Assembly (NCBI RefSeq): GCF_025985425.1
Contig: NZ_CP094972.1
Location: 3,213,540-3,277,539 of the forward strand
Length of the DNA: 64,000 nt
Direction of reading: 5' to 3'
From: Entomomonas sp. E2T0
GTDB lineage: Bacteria; Pseudomonadota; Gammaproteobacteria; Pseudomonadales; Pseudomonadaceae
Made by a program: the position numbers and the translations under genes. Shown here one piece after another: positions 8,596 to 18,750 of the stretch; position 1 is the stretch's first letter; every line of letters begins with the position of its first letter. The notes under the pieces were generated by a model. The model had not been told where the DNA came from. It was given only the letters and a program-made list of their open reading frames with translations, and did not search any database.

Positions 8596-9720
8596 ATGGA
8601 ACAACAAATTCGCATACCTTGCTGCTTAATGCGTGGTGGTACTTCTAAAGGCCCATTTTTTAATCAAGCAGATTTGCCAGCTGATATAAAACAACGCAAT
8701 AAAGTTTTATTAGCCGCTATGGGTTCACCTGATAAACGACAAATTGATGGTTTAGGTGGAGCTCATCCATTAACCAGTAAAGTAGGCATAGTCGCTAAGT
8801 GTGAAGCAAATACACAAGGAGCTGAACTTTCTTTTTTATTTGCACAGCTACAGCCTGATAACTCTACCGTTAACACTGAACCTAACTGCGGCAATATGTT
8901 GGCAGCAGTTGTGCCTTATGCGCTAGAAACTGGCTTAATCACTGCTCATCAAGGTGAAACGACCGTCCGCGTATTAACTGAAAATACAGGAATGCTCAGC
9001 GATATCACCATACAAACACCTAACGGACAGATCACTTATGAAGGTAGCTGTAAAATCGATGGCGTCCCTGGTACTAGCGCACCTATTAAAATTAGTTTTT
9101 TAGATACAGCAGGTTCAGTATGTAGCAGCTTATTGCCTACCGGAAACTATGCAGATACTTTTGACATCCCCAATATAGGAAAATTAGAAGTTACCTGTAT
9201 CGATAACGGCATGCCAATGATTCTAATCAAAGCCACTGATCTTAACTGCACAGGGCAAGAATCAGTGACTGAATTAAATGAAAATAAAACGCTAAAAGAA
9301 CAATTAGAAACATTACGCTTAAAAGCCTCAGAAAAAATGGGTTTAGGTGATGTTAGCCAAAAAAACTATCCCAAAATGTGCCTACTTTCTGAAGCAACTC
9401 AAGGTGGGGCAATTAATACTCGTTGTTTTATCCCACACGTTTGCCATGATGCGATTGGTGTGTTAGCCGCAGTTACTGTAGCCACTGCGTGTGTACTACC
9501 AAATACAGTTGCTACAAAAATCTATCAACCAGCCATCAATCAAAAAACACATCATCAGTTATCTATTGAGCACCCTAGCGGTGAATTTAGTGTTGAACTA
9601 GAAGTAGCAGTGGATTCGCAAGGTAATCCAGCAGTACAAAAAGCGGCCTTATTAAGGACTGCACGACTAATAATGCAAGGAGAAATTTGCCTGCTTGCTA
9701 GTCGCGTTCAAGCAAAATAA
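8596..9720 (+). CDS. galD: 4-oxalomesaconate tautomerase (PrpF family)
   Basis: 374 aa of the PrpF/diaminopimelate-epimerase-like fold. Motifs include MRGGTSKGPFF near the N-terminus, LGGAHPLTSKVGIV, EPNCGNML in the first lobe and QGGAINTRCFIPHVCHDAIG in the second. It moves the double bond of 4-oxalomesaconate between its keto and enol isomers so that the hydratase LigJ can act. LigU of sphingomonads belongs to the same family and catalyses a related allylic isomerisation, so the exact reaction could be either. It is the first gene of the operon, directly downstream of the LysR-controlled spacer. Confidence 0.82.
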   Translation: MEQQIRIPCCLMRGGTSKGPFFNQADLPADIKQRNKVLLAAMGSPDKRQIDGLGGAHPLTSKVGIVAKCEANTQGAELSFLFAQLQPDNSTVNTEPNCGNMLAAVVPYALETGLITAHQGETTVRVLTENTGMLSDITIQTPNGQITYEGSCKIDGVPGTSAPIKISFLDTAGSVCSSLLPTGNYADTFDIPNIGKLEVTCIDNGMPMILIKATDLNCTGQESVTELNENKTLKEQLETLRLKASEKMGLGDVSQKNYPKMCLLSEATQGGAINTRCFIPHVCHDAIGVLAAVTVATACVLPNTVATKIYQPAINQKTHHQLSIEHPSGEFSVELEVAVDSQGNPAVQKAALLRTARLIMQGEICLLASRVQAK

Positions 9721-9753
9721 AAAAATAATGAATAGCCATTAAAGGAGTGCTAT

Positions 9754-10785
9754 ATGAGTTTAGTTATTGATTGTCATGGTCACTATACTACTGCCCCTGA
9801 AGCTTTAAATCAGTGGCGTAATCAGCAAATCGCAAGTGTTTCCTCCTCAACAGAGAAACCTAACGTAGCTGATCTAAAAATCAGTGATGATGATATTCGT
9901 CAAACCATTACAGAAAATCAGCTACGATTAATGGATGACAGAGGGTCTGACATAACTATCTTCTCCCCTCGCGCCAGCTTTATGGCGCATCATATTGGTG
10001 ATTTTCAAGTCTCTTCAACATGGGCAGCTATCTGTAATGAGTTATGTTATCGGGTATCACAACTATTTCCTGATCGCTTTGTGCCTGCTGCTATGCTTCC
10101 ACAATCTCCAGGTGTACCCATAGAAACCTGTATCCCCGAGCTTGAAAAGTGCGTTAATGAATATGGCAATGTAGGGATTAACTTAAATCCTGATCCATCA
10201 GGTGGTTTATGGACCTCCCCTGCCTTATCTGATCGCTATTGGTATCCGCTTTATGAAAAAATGGTGGAGTATGATATTCCTGCCATGGTACATGTCAGCA
10301 CTTGTTGCCATGATAAGTTTCATACCACTGGCGATCACTATCTAAATGCCGATACCACGGCCTTTATGCAGTTTTTAAAGAGCGATTTATTTAAAGATTT
10401 CCCTACCATAAAATTCTTAATACCACATGGCGGTGGCGCTGTACCTTATCACTGGGGACGTTTCCGTGGTTTAGCACAGGCACTAAAACAACCAGAAATT
10501 GAAGAAACCTTATTAAATAATATCTTCTTCGATACCTGTGTTTACCATCAAGACGGTATAGATTTACTCACCAAAGTAGTTCCCACTAAAAATATTCTAT
10601 TTGCCTCCGAAATGATTGGCGCGGTGCGTGGCATAGACTCAAGAACAGGTCATTATTTTGATGACACTAAGCGCTACATTGATGGAGCAAATATCAGTGC
10701 TGAACAGCGTCACCAAATATTTGAGGGTAATGCTCGTCGAGTATTCACACGCTTAGATAAAAAATTACGTACTAAGGGGCTATAA
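9754..10785 (+). CDS. ligJ: 4-oxalomesaconate hydratase (amidohydrolase family)
   Basis: 343 aa, matching LigJ/PmdE length. The metal-binding HxH is in IDCHGHYTT (residues 5-13). Further ligands and catalytic residues lie in HVSTCCHDK, IPHGGGAVPYHWGR and the late ASEMIGAVRGID motif, whose Glu is catalytic in this family. It hydrates the 4-oxalomesaconate isomer to 4-carboxy-4-hydroxy-2-oxoadipate. It is preceded by AAAGGAG and followed after 2 bp by ligK, so translation is probably coupled. Cytoplasmic, probably zinc-dependent. Confidence 0.88.
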   Translation: MSLVIDCHGHYTTAPEALNQWRNQQIASVSSSTEKPNVADLKISDDDIRQTITENQLRLMDDRGSDITIFSPRASFMAHHIGDFQVSSTWAAICNELCYRVSQLFPDRFVPAAMLPQSPGVPIETCIPELEKCVNEYGNVGINLNPDPSGGLWTSPALSDRYWYPLYEKMVEYDIPAMVHVSTCCHDKFHTTGDHYLNADTTAFMQFLKSDLFKDFPTIKFLIPHGGGAVPYHWGRFRGLAQALKQPEIEETLLNNIFFDTCVYHQDGIDLLTKVVPTKNILFASEMIGAVRGIDSRTGHYFDDTKRYIDGANISAEQRHQIFEGNARRVFTRLDKKLRTKGL

Positions 10786-10787
10786 AT

Positions 10788-11486
10788 ATGTCATTAGAAT
10801 TATTTAATCAACTCGGTGTAGTAAAACGTAATATCCAACGTGCCGATCCAAAAGCGGTTGAAATATTATCAAACTACAGTAGCTCTACAATTCATGAAGC
10901 AATGGGACGAGTGGGCTTAATGAAATCTTACATGCGTCCTATTTATCCACAAGCCAAGGTTTGTGGCACAGCAGTTACCGTATTACTCCAACCCGGTGAC
11001 AATTGGATGATGCATGTTGCTGCCGAACAAATCCGTGAAGGTGATGTAGTGGTAGCAGGTTGTACCACAGATAATGGTGATGGCTTTTTTGGTGATCTAT
11101 TAGCCACTTCGTTCCGCGCGCAAGGTGCCAAAGGACTTATTATTGATGGTGGCGTACGTGATATTGCTGACTTAACAGAAATGCAATTCCCCGTATTTAG
11201 TAAAGCTATCTATGGCAAGGGCACTATTAAAGCTACCTTAGGTTCAGTAAATATCCCTATCATTTGTGCTGGCATGCTTGTAGAAGCTGGCGATGTAGTG
11301 ATAGCGGATATTGATGGTGTAGTGGTAGTGCCTGCTGCAAAAGCAATGCAAGTGGCTCAAGCTGCACAAAAAAGATCAGACAATGAAGACGATAAGCGGA
11401 GTTTATTCGCCAACGGTACATTAGGTCTCGATTACTACAACATGCGTGAGCCGCTAGCACAAGCCGGCTTAAAATATATCGACTAA
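10788..11486 (+). CDS. ligK: 4-carboxy-4-hydroxy-2-oxoadipate aldolase (RraA-like)
   Basis: 232 aa of the RraA-like class II aldolase family (LigK/PmdF/GalC). The signature AQGAKGLIIDGGVRDIADL contains the conserved Arg-Asp that binds substrate and divalent metal. An upstream Gly-rich segment, CTTDNGDGFFGDLLATS, closes the pyruvate site. It splits the hydroxy-oxoadipate into pyruvate and oxaloacetate, the final step of the pathway. Start ATG lies 2 bp after the ligJ stop, with AAGGGG upstream. Confidence 0.88.
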   Translation: MSLELFNQLGVVKRNIQRADPKAVEILSNYSSSTIHEAMGRVGLMKSYMRPIYPQAKVCGTAVTVLLQPGDNWMMHVAAEQIREGDVVVAGCTTDNGDGFFGDLLATSFRAQGAKGLIIDGGVRDIADLTEMQFPVFSKAIYGKGTIKATLGSVNIPIICAGMLVEAGDVVIADIDGVVVVPAAKAMQVAQAAQKRSDNEDDKRSLFANGTLGLDYYNMREPLAQAGLKYID

Positions 11487-11497
11487 AGGAGCTTACA

Positions 11498-12418
11498 ATG
11501 CAGCAACTAGAAGTTACCAAAGGCTGGTTACCTTTTTATAATAAGCCAAGTAAACCTCATTTTAAGTTACCTGAGGGTGCGGTCGATGCGCATTGCCATG
11601 TATTTGGCCCGCATGACAAATTTCCTTATGCACCAGAGCGTAAATACACACCTTGTGATGCCCCCAAAGAAGCATTATTCGCACTACGTGATCACTTAGG
11701 TTTTTCACGTAACGTAATCGTACAAGCCACTTGTCATGGTACTGATAATCGAGCATTAGTAGACGCATTAGAAGCGTCAAATGATTTGGCTCGTGGCATA
11801 GCCTCTATCAAACTTGATATTACAGATGAAGAACTATTAAAATTACACCAAGCAGGTGTGCGCGGTGTTAGATTTAACTTTGTTAAACGCTTGGTAGATT
11901 TTCTACCTAAAGAACAATTAGAAATCATTGCAAAACGCATTGCACCATTAGACTGGCATATTGTGGTTTATTTTGAAGCTGAAGACTTACCTGATTTATG
12001 GGATTTCTTTACCTCATTACCTACTATTGTAGTAGTCGACCATATGGGACGTCCTGATGTAAGCAAACCAGTAGACGGTCCTGAGTTTAGCTTGTTCGTT
12101 AAATTAATGCGTGATAATCCAAATATTTGGAGCAAAGTTTCCTGCCCAGAGCGTTTGAGTATAACAGGGCCAAGAGCCTTAAGCGGAGAACAAAATGCTT
12201 ATCAAGATGTAGCTCCCTTTGCTCGTTACTTGGTAGAACAATTCCCTAATAGAGTATTATTCGGTACTGACTGGCCTCACCCTAATCTAAAAGATCATAT
12301 GCCTGATGATGGTTTATTGGTTGATTATATAAGGCAAATTGCACCAACGGCTGATTTACAAAAACAATTATTAGTTGATAATCCTATGCGCTTATATTGG
12401 CCTGAAGTTGCAGGATAA
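11498..12418 (+). CDS. ligI: 2-pyrone-4,6-dicarboxylate hydrolase
   Basis: 306 aa, amidohydrolase superfamily LigI/PmdD. The HxH motif is in GAVDAHCHVFGP; VVVDHMGRPDV and LFGTDWPHPNLKDHMPDDG hold the later active-site residues, including the catalytic Asp of GTDWPH. It opens the lactone ring of 2-pyrone-4,6-dicarboxylate to give 4-oxalomesaconate. A strong AAGGAG lies upstream, 11 bp after ligK. Confidence 0.9.
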   Translation: MQQLEVTKGWLPFYNKPSKPHFKLPEGAVDAHCHVFGPHDKFPYAPERKYTPCDAPKEALFALRDHLGFSRNVIVQATCHGTDNRALVDALEASNDLARGIASIKLDITDEELLKLHQAGVRGVRFNFVKRLVDFLPKEQLEIIAKRIAPLDWHIVVYFEAEDLPDLWDFFTSLPTIVVVDHMGRPDVSKPVDGPEFSLFVKLMRDNPNIWSKVSCPERLSITGPRALSGEQNAYQDVAPFARYLVEQFPNRVLFGTDWPHPNLKDHMPDDGLLVDYIRQIAPTADLQKQLLVDNPMRLYWPEVAG

Positions 12419-12444
12419 CTACCTATAAAATAAGGAGAATAATA

Positions 12445-13681
<1,237 letters not shown>

Positions 13682-13693
13682 TAGGAGAACACC

Positions 13694-14650
13694 ATGAAAC
13701 AAATTAAAGTAGCTTTAGTTGGTACAGGAGCCTTTGGCATTAAGCACTTAGATGCTATTAAAAATATTGATGATGCAGAAGTAGTAGCTCTAGTTAGTAG
13801 TAAAATTGACTCCGTTAAAAAAATAGCAGAAGAATATGCCGTTGAGCATTATTCAAACAATTTGGATGATGTTCTAAAAATGCCAGAAGTGGATTGCGTT
13901 ATATTATGTACTCCTACCCACTTACATGCTGAGCAAACACTAAAATGCCTACAAGCAGGTAAACATGTTGAGGTTGAAATACCATTAGCTGATAACTTAG
14001 CTGCGGCAGAACAAGTGCTCAAGGTACAACAACAAACAAATTTAGTGGCTATGGTTGGTCATACTCGCCGGTTTAATCCCTCACATCAATGGATTCATCA
14101 GCAAGTTAAACAGAACAAGTTTCACATCCAACAAATGGATGTACAAACTTATTTTTTCCGTCGCACCAATATTAACGCCTTAGGTCAACCTCGCTCATGG
14201 ACAGACCATTTGCTTTGGCATCATGCCGCTCACACCGTAGACTTATTCCAGTATCAAACTGGCTCAAAAGTAGTTAAAGCAAATGCCATTCAAGGGCCTA
14301 TTAATCCTGAGCTTGGCATCGCTATGGATATGTCTATTCAGTTATTAGCAGAAAATGGCGCTATTTGTACCTTATCACTCTCCTTTAATAATGATGGACC
14401 AATAGGTACATTTTTCCGTTATATTGGTGACACAGGTACTTATATCGCTCGTTATGACGATTTAGTCAACGGTAAAGAAGAAAAAATTGATTTAACTAAA
14501 GTAGCTGTATCCCCCAATGGCATTGAATTACAAGATCGTGAATTCTTCACAGCCATTCGTGAAGGCCGCGAACCTAACTCAAGTGTAGCGCAAGTAATAA
14601 ATTGCTATCGAGTACTAGCTGATTTAGAAAAACAACTAAATAATCTATAA
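13694..14650 (+). CDS. ligC: 4-carboxy-2-hydroxymuconate-6-semialdehyde dehydrogenase
   Basis: 318 aa, Gfo/Idh/MocA oxidoreductase fold. The N-terminal Rossmann motif is VALVGTGAFGIKHL; LCTPTHLHAEQTLKCLQAGK and VGHTRRFNPSHQWI are family signatures. It oxidises the cyclic hemiacetal of the ring-cleavage product with NADP+ to 2-pyrone-4,6-dicarboxylate, the substrate of LigI. It starts 12 bp after ligB with a TAGGAG site. Gene order ligJ-K-I-A-B-C matches the pmdEFDABC order known from Comamonas. Confidence 0.88.
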   Translation: MKQIKVALVGTGAFGIKHLDAIKNIDDAEVVALVSSKIDSVKKIAEEYAVEHYSNNLDDVLKMPEVDCVILCTPTHLHAEQTLKCLQAGKHVEVEIPLADNLAAAEQVLKVQQQTNLVAMVGHTRRFNPSHQWIHQQVKQNKFHIQQMDVQTYFFRRTNINALGQPRSWTDHLLWHHAAHTVDLFQYQTGSKVVKANAIQGPINPELGIAMDMSIQLLAENGAICTLSLSFNNDGPIGTFFRYIGDTGTYIARYDDLVNGKEEKIDLTKVAVSPNGIELQDREFFTAIREGREPNSSVAQVINCYRVLADLEKQLNNL

Positions 14651-14660
14651 GAGGTTGCTA

Positions 14661-15659
14661 ATGTTGCAAACCAGAAAATTAGCAGGTAAAGAAGTCATGA
14701 GTATTGGCCTAGGCTGTATGAACTTAAGCCATGCTTATAATCATCCCTTGCCTGAAAAGGAAGCAAAGGCATTAATTGATAAAGCATTAGATTTAGGTGT
14801 TAACCACTTCGACACAGCCACCTTATATGGTTTTGGCGCTAATGAAAATTTATTAGGCACTTCTAGCTTAAAGGCTAAACGTTCACAAATCTTTTTAGCC
14901 AGCAAATGTGGTATGGCGGGTGTTAATGGTAAACGGGTTATTGATGGCAGACCTGCAACTATAAAAGCACAATGTAATGAAAGCTTAAAGCGACTAGCTA
15001 CCGATCATCTCGACTTGTATTACCTACATCGAAGAGACTTTACAGTACCTATCGAAGAGAGTGTAGGAGCCTTAGCCGATTTAGTTAAAGAAGGAAAAAT
15101 ACGAGCAATAGGTTTATCAGAGGTATCAGCCAATACTTTACAACAAGCTCATGCTATACATCCTATTGCAGCTGTGCAAAATGAATACTCATTATGGAGC
15201 CGTAATCCTGAATTAGGTTTACTTGAAACGTGCAAAAAACTGAAGGTTGCCTTAGTAGCTTTTAGCCCCGTGGCTAGAGGCTTTTTAGCATCATCAATAA
15301 ATCTTCATAGTTTACCAAAAAATGACATACGTCTTGCTATGCCACGCTTTCAAGAACCACAATGGTCACATAACCAACAACTTTTTAAGCAATTCGCCCA
15401 AATTGCTCAACAAGCTAATTGTTCACCAGCACAACTTGCTCTGTATTGGTTACTACGGCAAAGCGATTGGGTAATTCCTATACCTGGCACTACTAATATT
15501 AATCATTTACAAGAAAACATTGCAACAATCAACTTAGACATAGCTGATGATATTCTAACGCAAGTAACGCAGTTAATTAATCAACAAACAGTACAAGGCA
15601 ATCGTTATCCTAAAGCAACTCTTGCTGAAATTGATACCGAATCATTCAGTGAAGAATAA
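14661..15659 (+). CDS. Aldo/keto reductase, last gene of the protocatechuate operon
   Basis: About 332 aa from the ATG at 14661, chosen because GAGG lies 7 nt upstream. Catalytic tetrad residues are visible: Asp and Tyr in HFDTATLYGFGANE, Lys in FLASKCGMAG and His in DLYYLHRRD. NADPH-binding motifs VALVAFSPVARGFL and IPIPGTTN follow. It resembles the AKR12/13-type oxidoreductases. There is no obvious step for it in the 4,5-cleavage pathway. It may handle an aldehyde or ketone side product, or reduce/oxidise an upstream alicyclic ketone (inference). Confidence 0.8.
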   Translation: MLQTRKLAGKEVMSIGLGCMNLSHAYNHPLPEKEAKALIDKALDLGVNHFDTATLYGFGANENLLGTSSLKAKRSQIFLASKCGMAGVNGKRVIDGRPATIKAQCNESLKRLATDHLDLYYLHRRDFTVPIEESVGALADLVKEGKIRAIGLSEVSANTLQQAHAIHPIAAVQNEYSLWSRNPELGLLETCKKLKVALVAFSPVARGFLASSINLHSLPKNDIRLAMPRFQEPQWSHNQQLFKQFAQIAQQANCSPAQLALYWLLRQSDWVIPIPGTTNINHLQENIATINLDIADDILTQVTQLINQQTVQGNRYPKATLAEIDTESFSEE

Positions 15660-15711
15660 GCTAACTCATAGCTGACTTATTTTAAACATTTCATACCAAT
15701 CCTCACTCTTT

Positions 15712-15757
15712 AAGCTTCACCGATCATGTTTACTAAACATGGTGAAGCTTCTTTTTT
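15712..15757 (+). terminator. Strong terminator of the protocatechuate operon
   Basis: AAGCTTCACC (15712-15721) pairs with GGTGAAGCTT (15741-15750), and inner ATGTTT/AAACAT extends the stem. CTTTTTTATT follows. Confidence 0.85.
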
Positions 15758-15832
15758 ATTACCAATATTCACCATAATCATTAAAAATCAATTAATACAC
15801 TATTAAACAATAGATTAGACCATTAGCTAATA

Positions 15833-16045
15833 CTATTTATTTAGCCATTCGCCACAACGCTTAAAATCACAACTATCCGTAACAGTGTGACTGTTTTTGT
15901 TATAACTGATAGAACCAGCAATAGGTATTTTACCTTTAAATTCTGTGTTAAATTCAAAAACATAAATAAAGATCAAAATAATAAAGACGAGAAATAATAT
16001 GACAAAAGTAGCAAATATACTGCTGATCAATGGCCCCAATCTCAA
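15833..16045 (-). CDS. Possible small membrane-anchored protein antisense to the aroQ promoter (doubtful)
   Basis: The minus strand between the terminator and aroQ keeps a 70-codon frame. After about 12 residues it encodes a hydrophobic span ([19 protein letters not shown]), then a soluble tail with [20 protein letters not shown] and the C-terminal GEWLNK. The tail looks like real protein, with a CxxxxC pair. The only ATG lies inside aroQ and has no clear ribosome binding site, so this may be a decayed gene. The region otherwise carries only the promoter of the aroQ operon. Confidence 0.3.
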   Translation of the reverse strand: MRLGPLISSIFATFVILFLVFIILIFIYVFEFNTEFKGKIPIAGSISYNKNSHTVTDSCDFKRCGEWLNK

Positions 16046-16445
16046 CTTGTTAGGATTAAGAGAACCTAATACTTATGGAAAGCAAACTCTGCCTGAGTTA
16101 ATTGCACACTTAGAACAGGTTGCTAAAACACTACAAATCAATATAAGTCATACTCAACATAATGGTGAAGGGCAAATTGTTGATGCAATTCATGCTGCTA
16201 AAGAAACACAACAAGGCATCATAATTAATGCAGGAGCTTACACTCATACCAGTATTGCTATCCGTGATGCACTTGCAGGAGTGACTATCCCGTTCATTGA
16301 AGTACATATCTCGAATGTCTATAAGCGTGAACCTTTCCGCCATTACTCCTATTTATCAGATCAAGCAATCGGAGTGATTGCTGGTTTAGGAGTTTATGGT
16401 TACGAAGCCGCCTTAAATTTTTTCAATCAGTATTTTATGGAGTAA
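15999..16445 (+). CDS. aroQ: Type II 3-dehydroquinate dehydratase
   Basis: 148 aa, the normal length of the dodecameric type II enzyme. Family motifs are all visible: [18 protein letters not shown] with the catalytic Tyr, [30 protein letters not shown] and [18 protein letters not shown] with the catalytic His. It interconverts 3-dehydroquinate and 3-dehydroshikimate. Head position in an operon with a transporter and quiC points to quinate catabolism rather than amino acid biosynthesis. The next gene begins 7 bp after its stop. Confidence 0.93.
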   Translation: MTKVANILLINGPNLNLLGLREPNTYGKQTLPELIAHLEQVAKTLQINISHTQHNGEGQIVDAIHAAKETQQGIIINAGAYTHTSIAIRDALAGVTIPFIEVHISNVYKREPFRHYSYLSDQAIGVIAGLGVYGYEAALNFFNQYFME

Positions 16446-16452
16446 GAATAAA

Positions 16453-17292
16453 ATGATTATCAATGGAAAAACTGATTTTTTGACCCTATTGGGCGATCCT
16501 ATTCATAGTGTAAAAGCACCTATGATCTATAACCCTTACTTACAAGAACTAAATATTAATACCATTCTATTACCTATAGAAGTTTCTCCTGAACAATTTC
16601 CTTTTGTTTTAAAAGCACTACTACAAGTTAAAAATTTTCGTGGCTCACTCATTACAATGCCACATAAAGTAAATGCTATAAGCCTAGTTGACGAACTAAG
16701 CACCACCGCCAAAATTGCAGGTGCCTGTAATGCTATTAAAATAGCTGATGACGGTAAAGTTATCGGCGACATGTTTGATGGTGAAGGTTTTGTTAGAGGG
16801 ATGACTCGCAAAGGTATAAATCCCCAAGGTAAAAAAGCATTCGTGGTTGGTTCTGGTGGGGTGGGTAGTGCTATTGCAGCCTCATTAGCAGCAGTAGGTA
16901 TTACTAAATTATGTTTAAGTGATACTAGGCAGGGATCTGCACAATCGCTTGGCAATCGCTTAAAAACTCATTACCCAGAACTCGAAATTGCCTTTCAAAC
17001 AGATTCATTAGCTGAATATGATATTGTGGTTAATGCTACCCCTCTAGGCATGAATGACAATGACCCGTTACCTCTTGATGTTACTTTATTAAATCCCAAC
17101 CAATTTATTGGTGAGGTGGTAATGAAAAAAGAAGTAACTCCCTTTCTAAAAGCAGCACAAACACTGGGTTGCAAAACTCAAATAGGAACAGATATGTTGT
17201 TTGAGCAAATCCCCGCTTATTTAGAATTTTTCAACTTCCCCACAACAACAGCTGAACATTTAAGAGAAGTAGCTCAAATTAAATATTTATAA
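16453..17292 (+). CDS. aroE: Shikimate/quinate dehydrogenase-like protein (catabolic variant)
   Basis: 279 aa with the AroE substrate domain and C-terminal NAD(P) Rossmann domain (FVVGSGGVGSAIAASLAAVG). The catalytic Lys is kept (TMPHK, Lys72). The substrate pocket differs from biosynthetic AroE: HSKSP is replaced by HSVKAP, GANT by GACN, and NTD by MFD with the Asp retained (Asp109). It therefore probably oxidises quinate, shikimate or a related hydroxyacid to feed the cluster. Cofactor preference cannot be read with certainty. Its ATG follows GGAGTAAG at the aroQ stop. Confidence 0.75.
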   Translation: MIINGKTDFLTLLGDPIHSVKAPMIYNPYLQELNINTILLPIEVSPEQFPFVLKALLQVKNFRGSLITMPHKVNAISLVDELSTTAKIAGACNAIKIADDGKVIGDMFDGEGFVRGMTRKGINPQGKKAFVVGSGGVGSAIAASLAAVGITKLCLSDTRQGSAQSLGNRLKTHYPELEIAFQTDSLAEYDIVVNATPLGMNDNDPLPLDVTLLNPNQFIGEVVMKKEVTPFLKAAQTLGCKTQIGTDMLFEQIPAYLEFFNFPTTTAEHLREVAQIKYL

Positions 17293-17331
17293 GCCTTATA
17301 AGATAGCAACTTAAGCGAAACAGGAGTAATT

Positions 17332-18690
17332 ATGTCCACTATTAATATTCGCGAGTTTTTAGATAATAATAAAACCAGCTCATATCAATTTATGATCATC
17401 AGCTTAATGTTTTTAACAGTTATAATGGATGGTATTGACGTTGCCATCATGGGCTTTCTAGCACCTGAATTAAAACGACAATGGGCTATTTCCAATATAG
17501 AAATAGCACCCGTGCTAGGCTCGGCATTATTTGGTTTAGCTATCGGAGCCATGATTGCTGGCCCTATCGCTGACAAATTTGGTCGTAAACTAATTTTAGT
17601 ATCATGTGTCTTTACCTTTGGATTATTTACCTTATTAGGTGCTACCTCCCATACGACTACATCACTGATTATTTACCGCTTTATAGCAGGAGTGGCTATG
17701 GGAGGAGTAATGCCTCAAGCTGCCACACTTATTAGTGAATATTCGCCAGCAAAACATAGATCACTTTTTGTCACTATAGTCTTTGCGGGGTTTACCGTAG
17801 GAGCAGCTTCGGGTGGCTTTATTGCCTCTTGGCTTATCCCCCACTATGGCTGGCGTTCAGTATTAGTTGTCTGTGGTATTATGCCTATGATGCTAAGTGT
17901 TCTATTACTCATTAAATTACCTGAGTCTATTAGCTTTATGGTTTTAAAAAACTATTCAAAAGATAAGGTCATTCAAATAGTCAATCGTATCAAATCAAAT
18001 ACCGCCAATGAGAGCACCACTTTTATTCTGCCACAAATACAAGTAGTTGAAGCCAATCCTATTAAAACCGTACTAAATCAGCACTATATTGTCGGTAGTA
18101 TTTGTTTGTGGCTAGCCTATTTTTTTGCCTTATTTTTAGTCTACTTACTAGGTAGCTGGTTACCTACTATTATTGAAGAAGCAGGCTTCTCTTTATCTCA
18201 AGCTGCAATAATCGCTGCCATTTTTCAATTAGGGGGCCCCTTAGGATCAGTCACTATGGGTTGGTTAATGGATAGATACAGCCCTCATAAAGTATTAGCC
18301 TGCACCTATACCATTGGTGCCGCGATTATGGCATTAATGAGTTACGCTTCAGTACACTTTGCACTGCTATCATTTATCGCTTTCTTTGTTGGTTTCTGCT
18401 TTAACGGAGCCAACACAGGTATGAATGCCTTATCCAGTTTATTCTTTCCTACCTCAGCACGGGCCACAGGTAATAGCTGGATGCATGGTATTGGTCGTGT
18501 AGGGGCGATATTAAGCGCTTATGCAGGAGCCTTTATGCTAGATGCTGGTTGGGGCTTATCCCAAGTATTATTATCATTAATCATACCCGCTGTATTAATT
18601 TCTTGCCTTATTATGCTCAAAAAATATTGGTATCAACATGCATTATCTATTGAAGCAGCACAATGTTCTGCCTCTTTAGAACAGGCTTAG
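17332..18690 (+). CDS. AAHS-family aromatic acid/quinate:proton symporter (MFS)
   Basis: 452 aa, about 12 predicted transmembrane helices. The first helix carries the AAHS signature with Asp (LTVIMDGIDVAIMGFLAPEL). The loop 2-3 motif is GPIADKFGRKLILVS and the second-half repeat is GWLMDRYSPHKVLA. PcaK, MhpT and quinate transporters belong here. Location between aroE-like and quiC genes suggests quinate or shikimate import. CAGGAG precedes the start. Confidence 0.85.
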   Translation: MSTINIREFLDNNKTSSYQFMIISLMFLTVIMDGIDVAIMGFLAPELKRQWAISNIEIAPVLGSALFGLAIGAMIAGPIADKFGRKLILVSCVFTFGLFTLLGATSHTTTSLIIYRFIAGVAMGGVMPQAATLISEYSPAKHRSLFVTIVFAGFTVGAASGGFIASWLIPHYGWRSVLVVCGIMPMMLSVLLLIKLPESISFMVLKNYSKDKVIQIVNRIKSNTANESTTFILPQIQVVEANPIKTVLNQHYIVGSICLWLAYFFALFLVYLLGSWLPTIIEEAGFSLSQAAIIAAIFQLGGPLGSVTMGWLMDRYSPHKVLACTYTIGAAIMALMSYASVHFALLSFIAFFVGFCFNGANTGMNALSSLFFPTSARATGNSWMHGIGRVGAILSAYAGAFMLDAGWGLSQVLLSLIIPAVLISCLIMLKKYWYQHALSIEAAQCSASLEQA

Positions 18691-18750
18691 ACCGTTATTA
18701 AACAGCCCATTAGTTATATTATATAGAACACTTAGTTTAAAGGATCTGAA

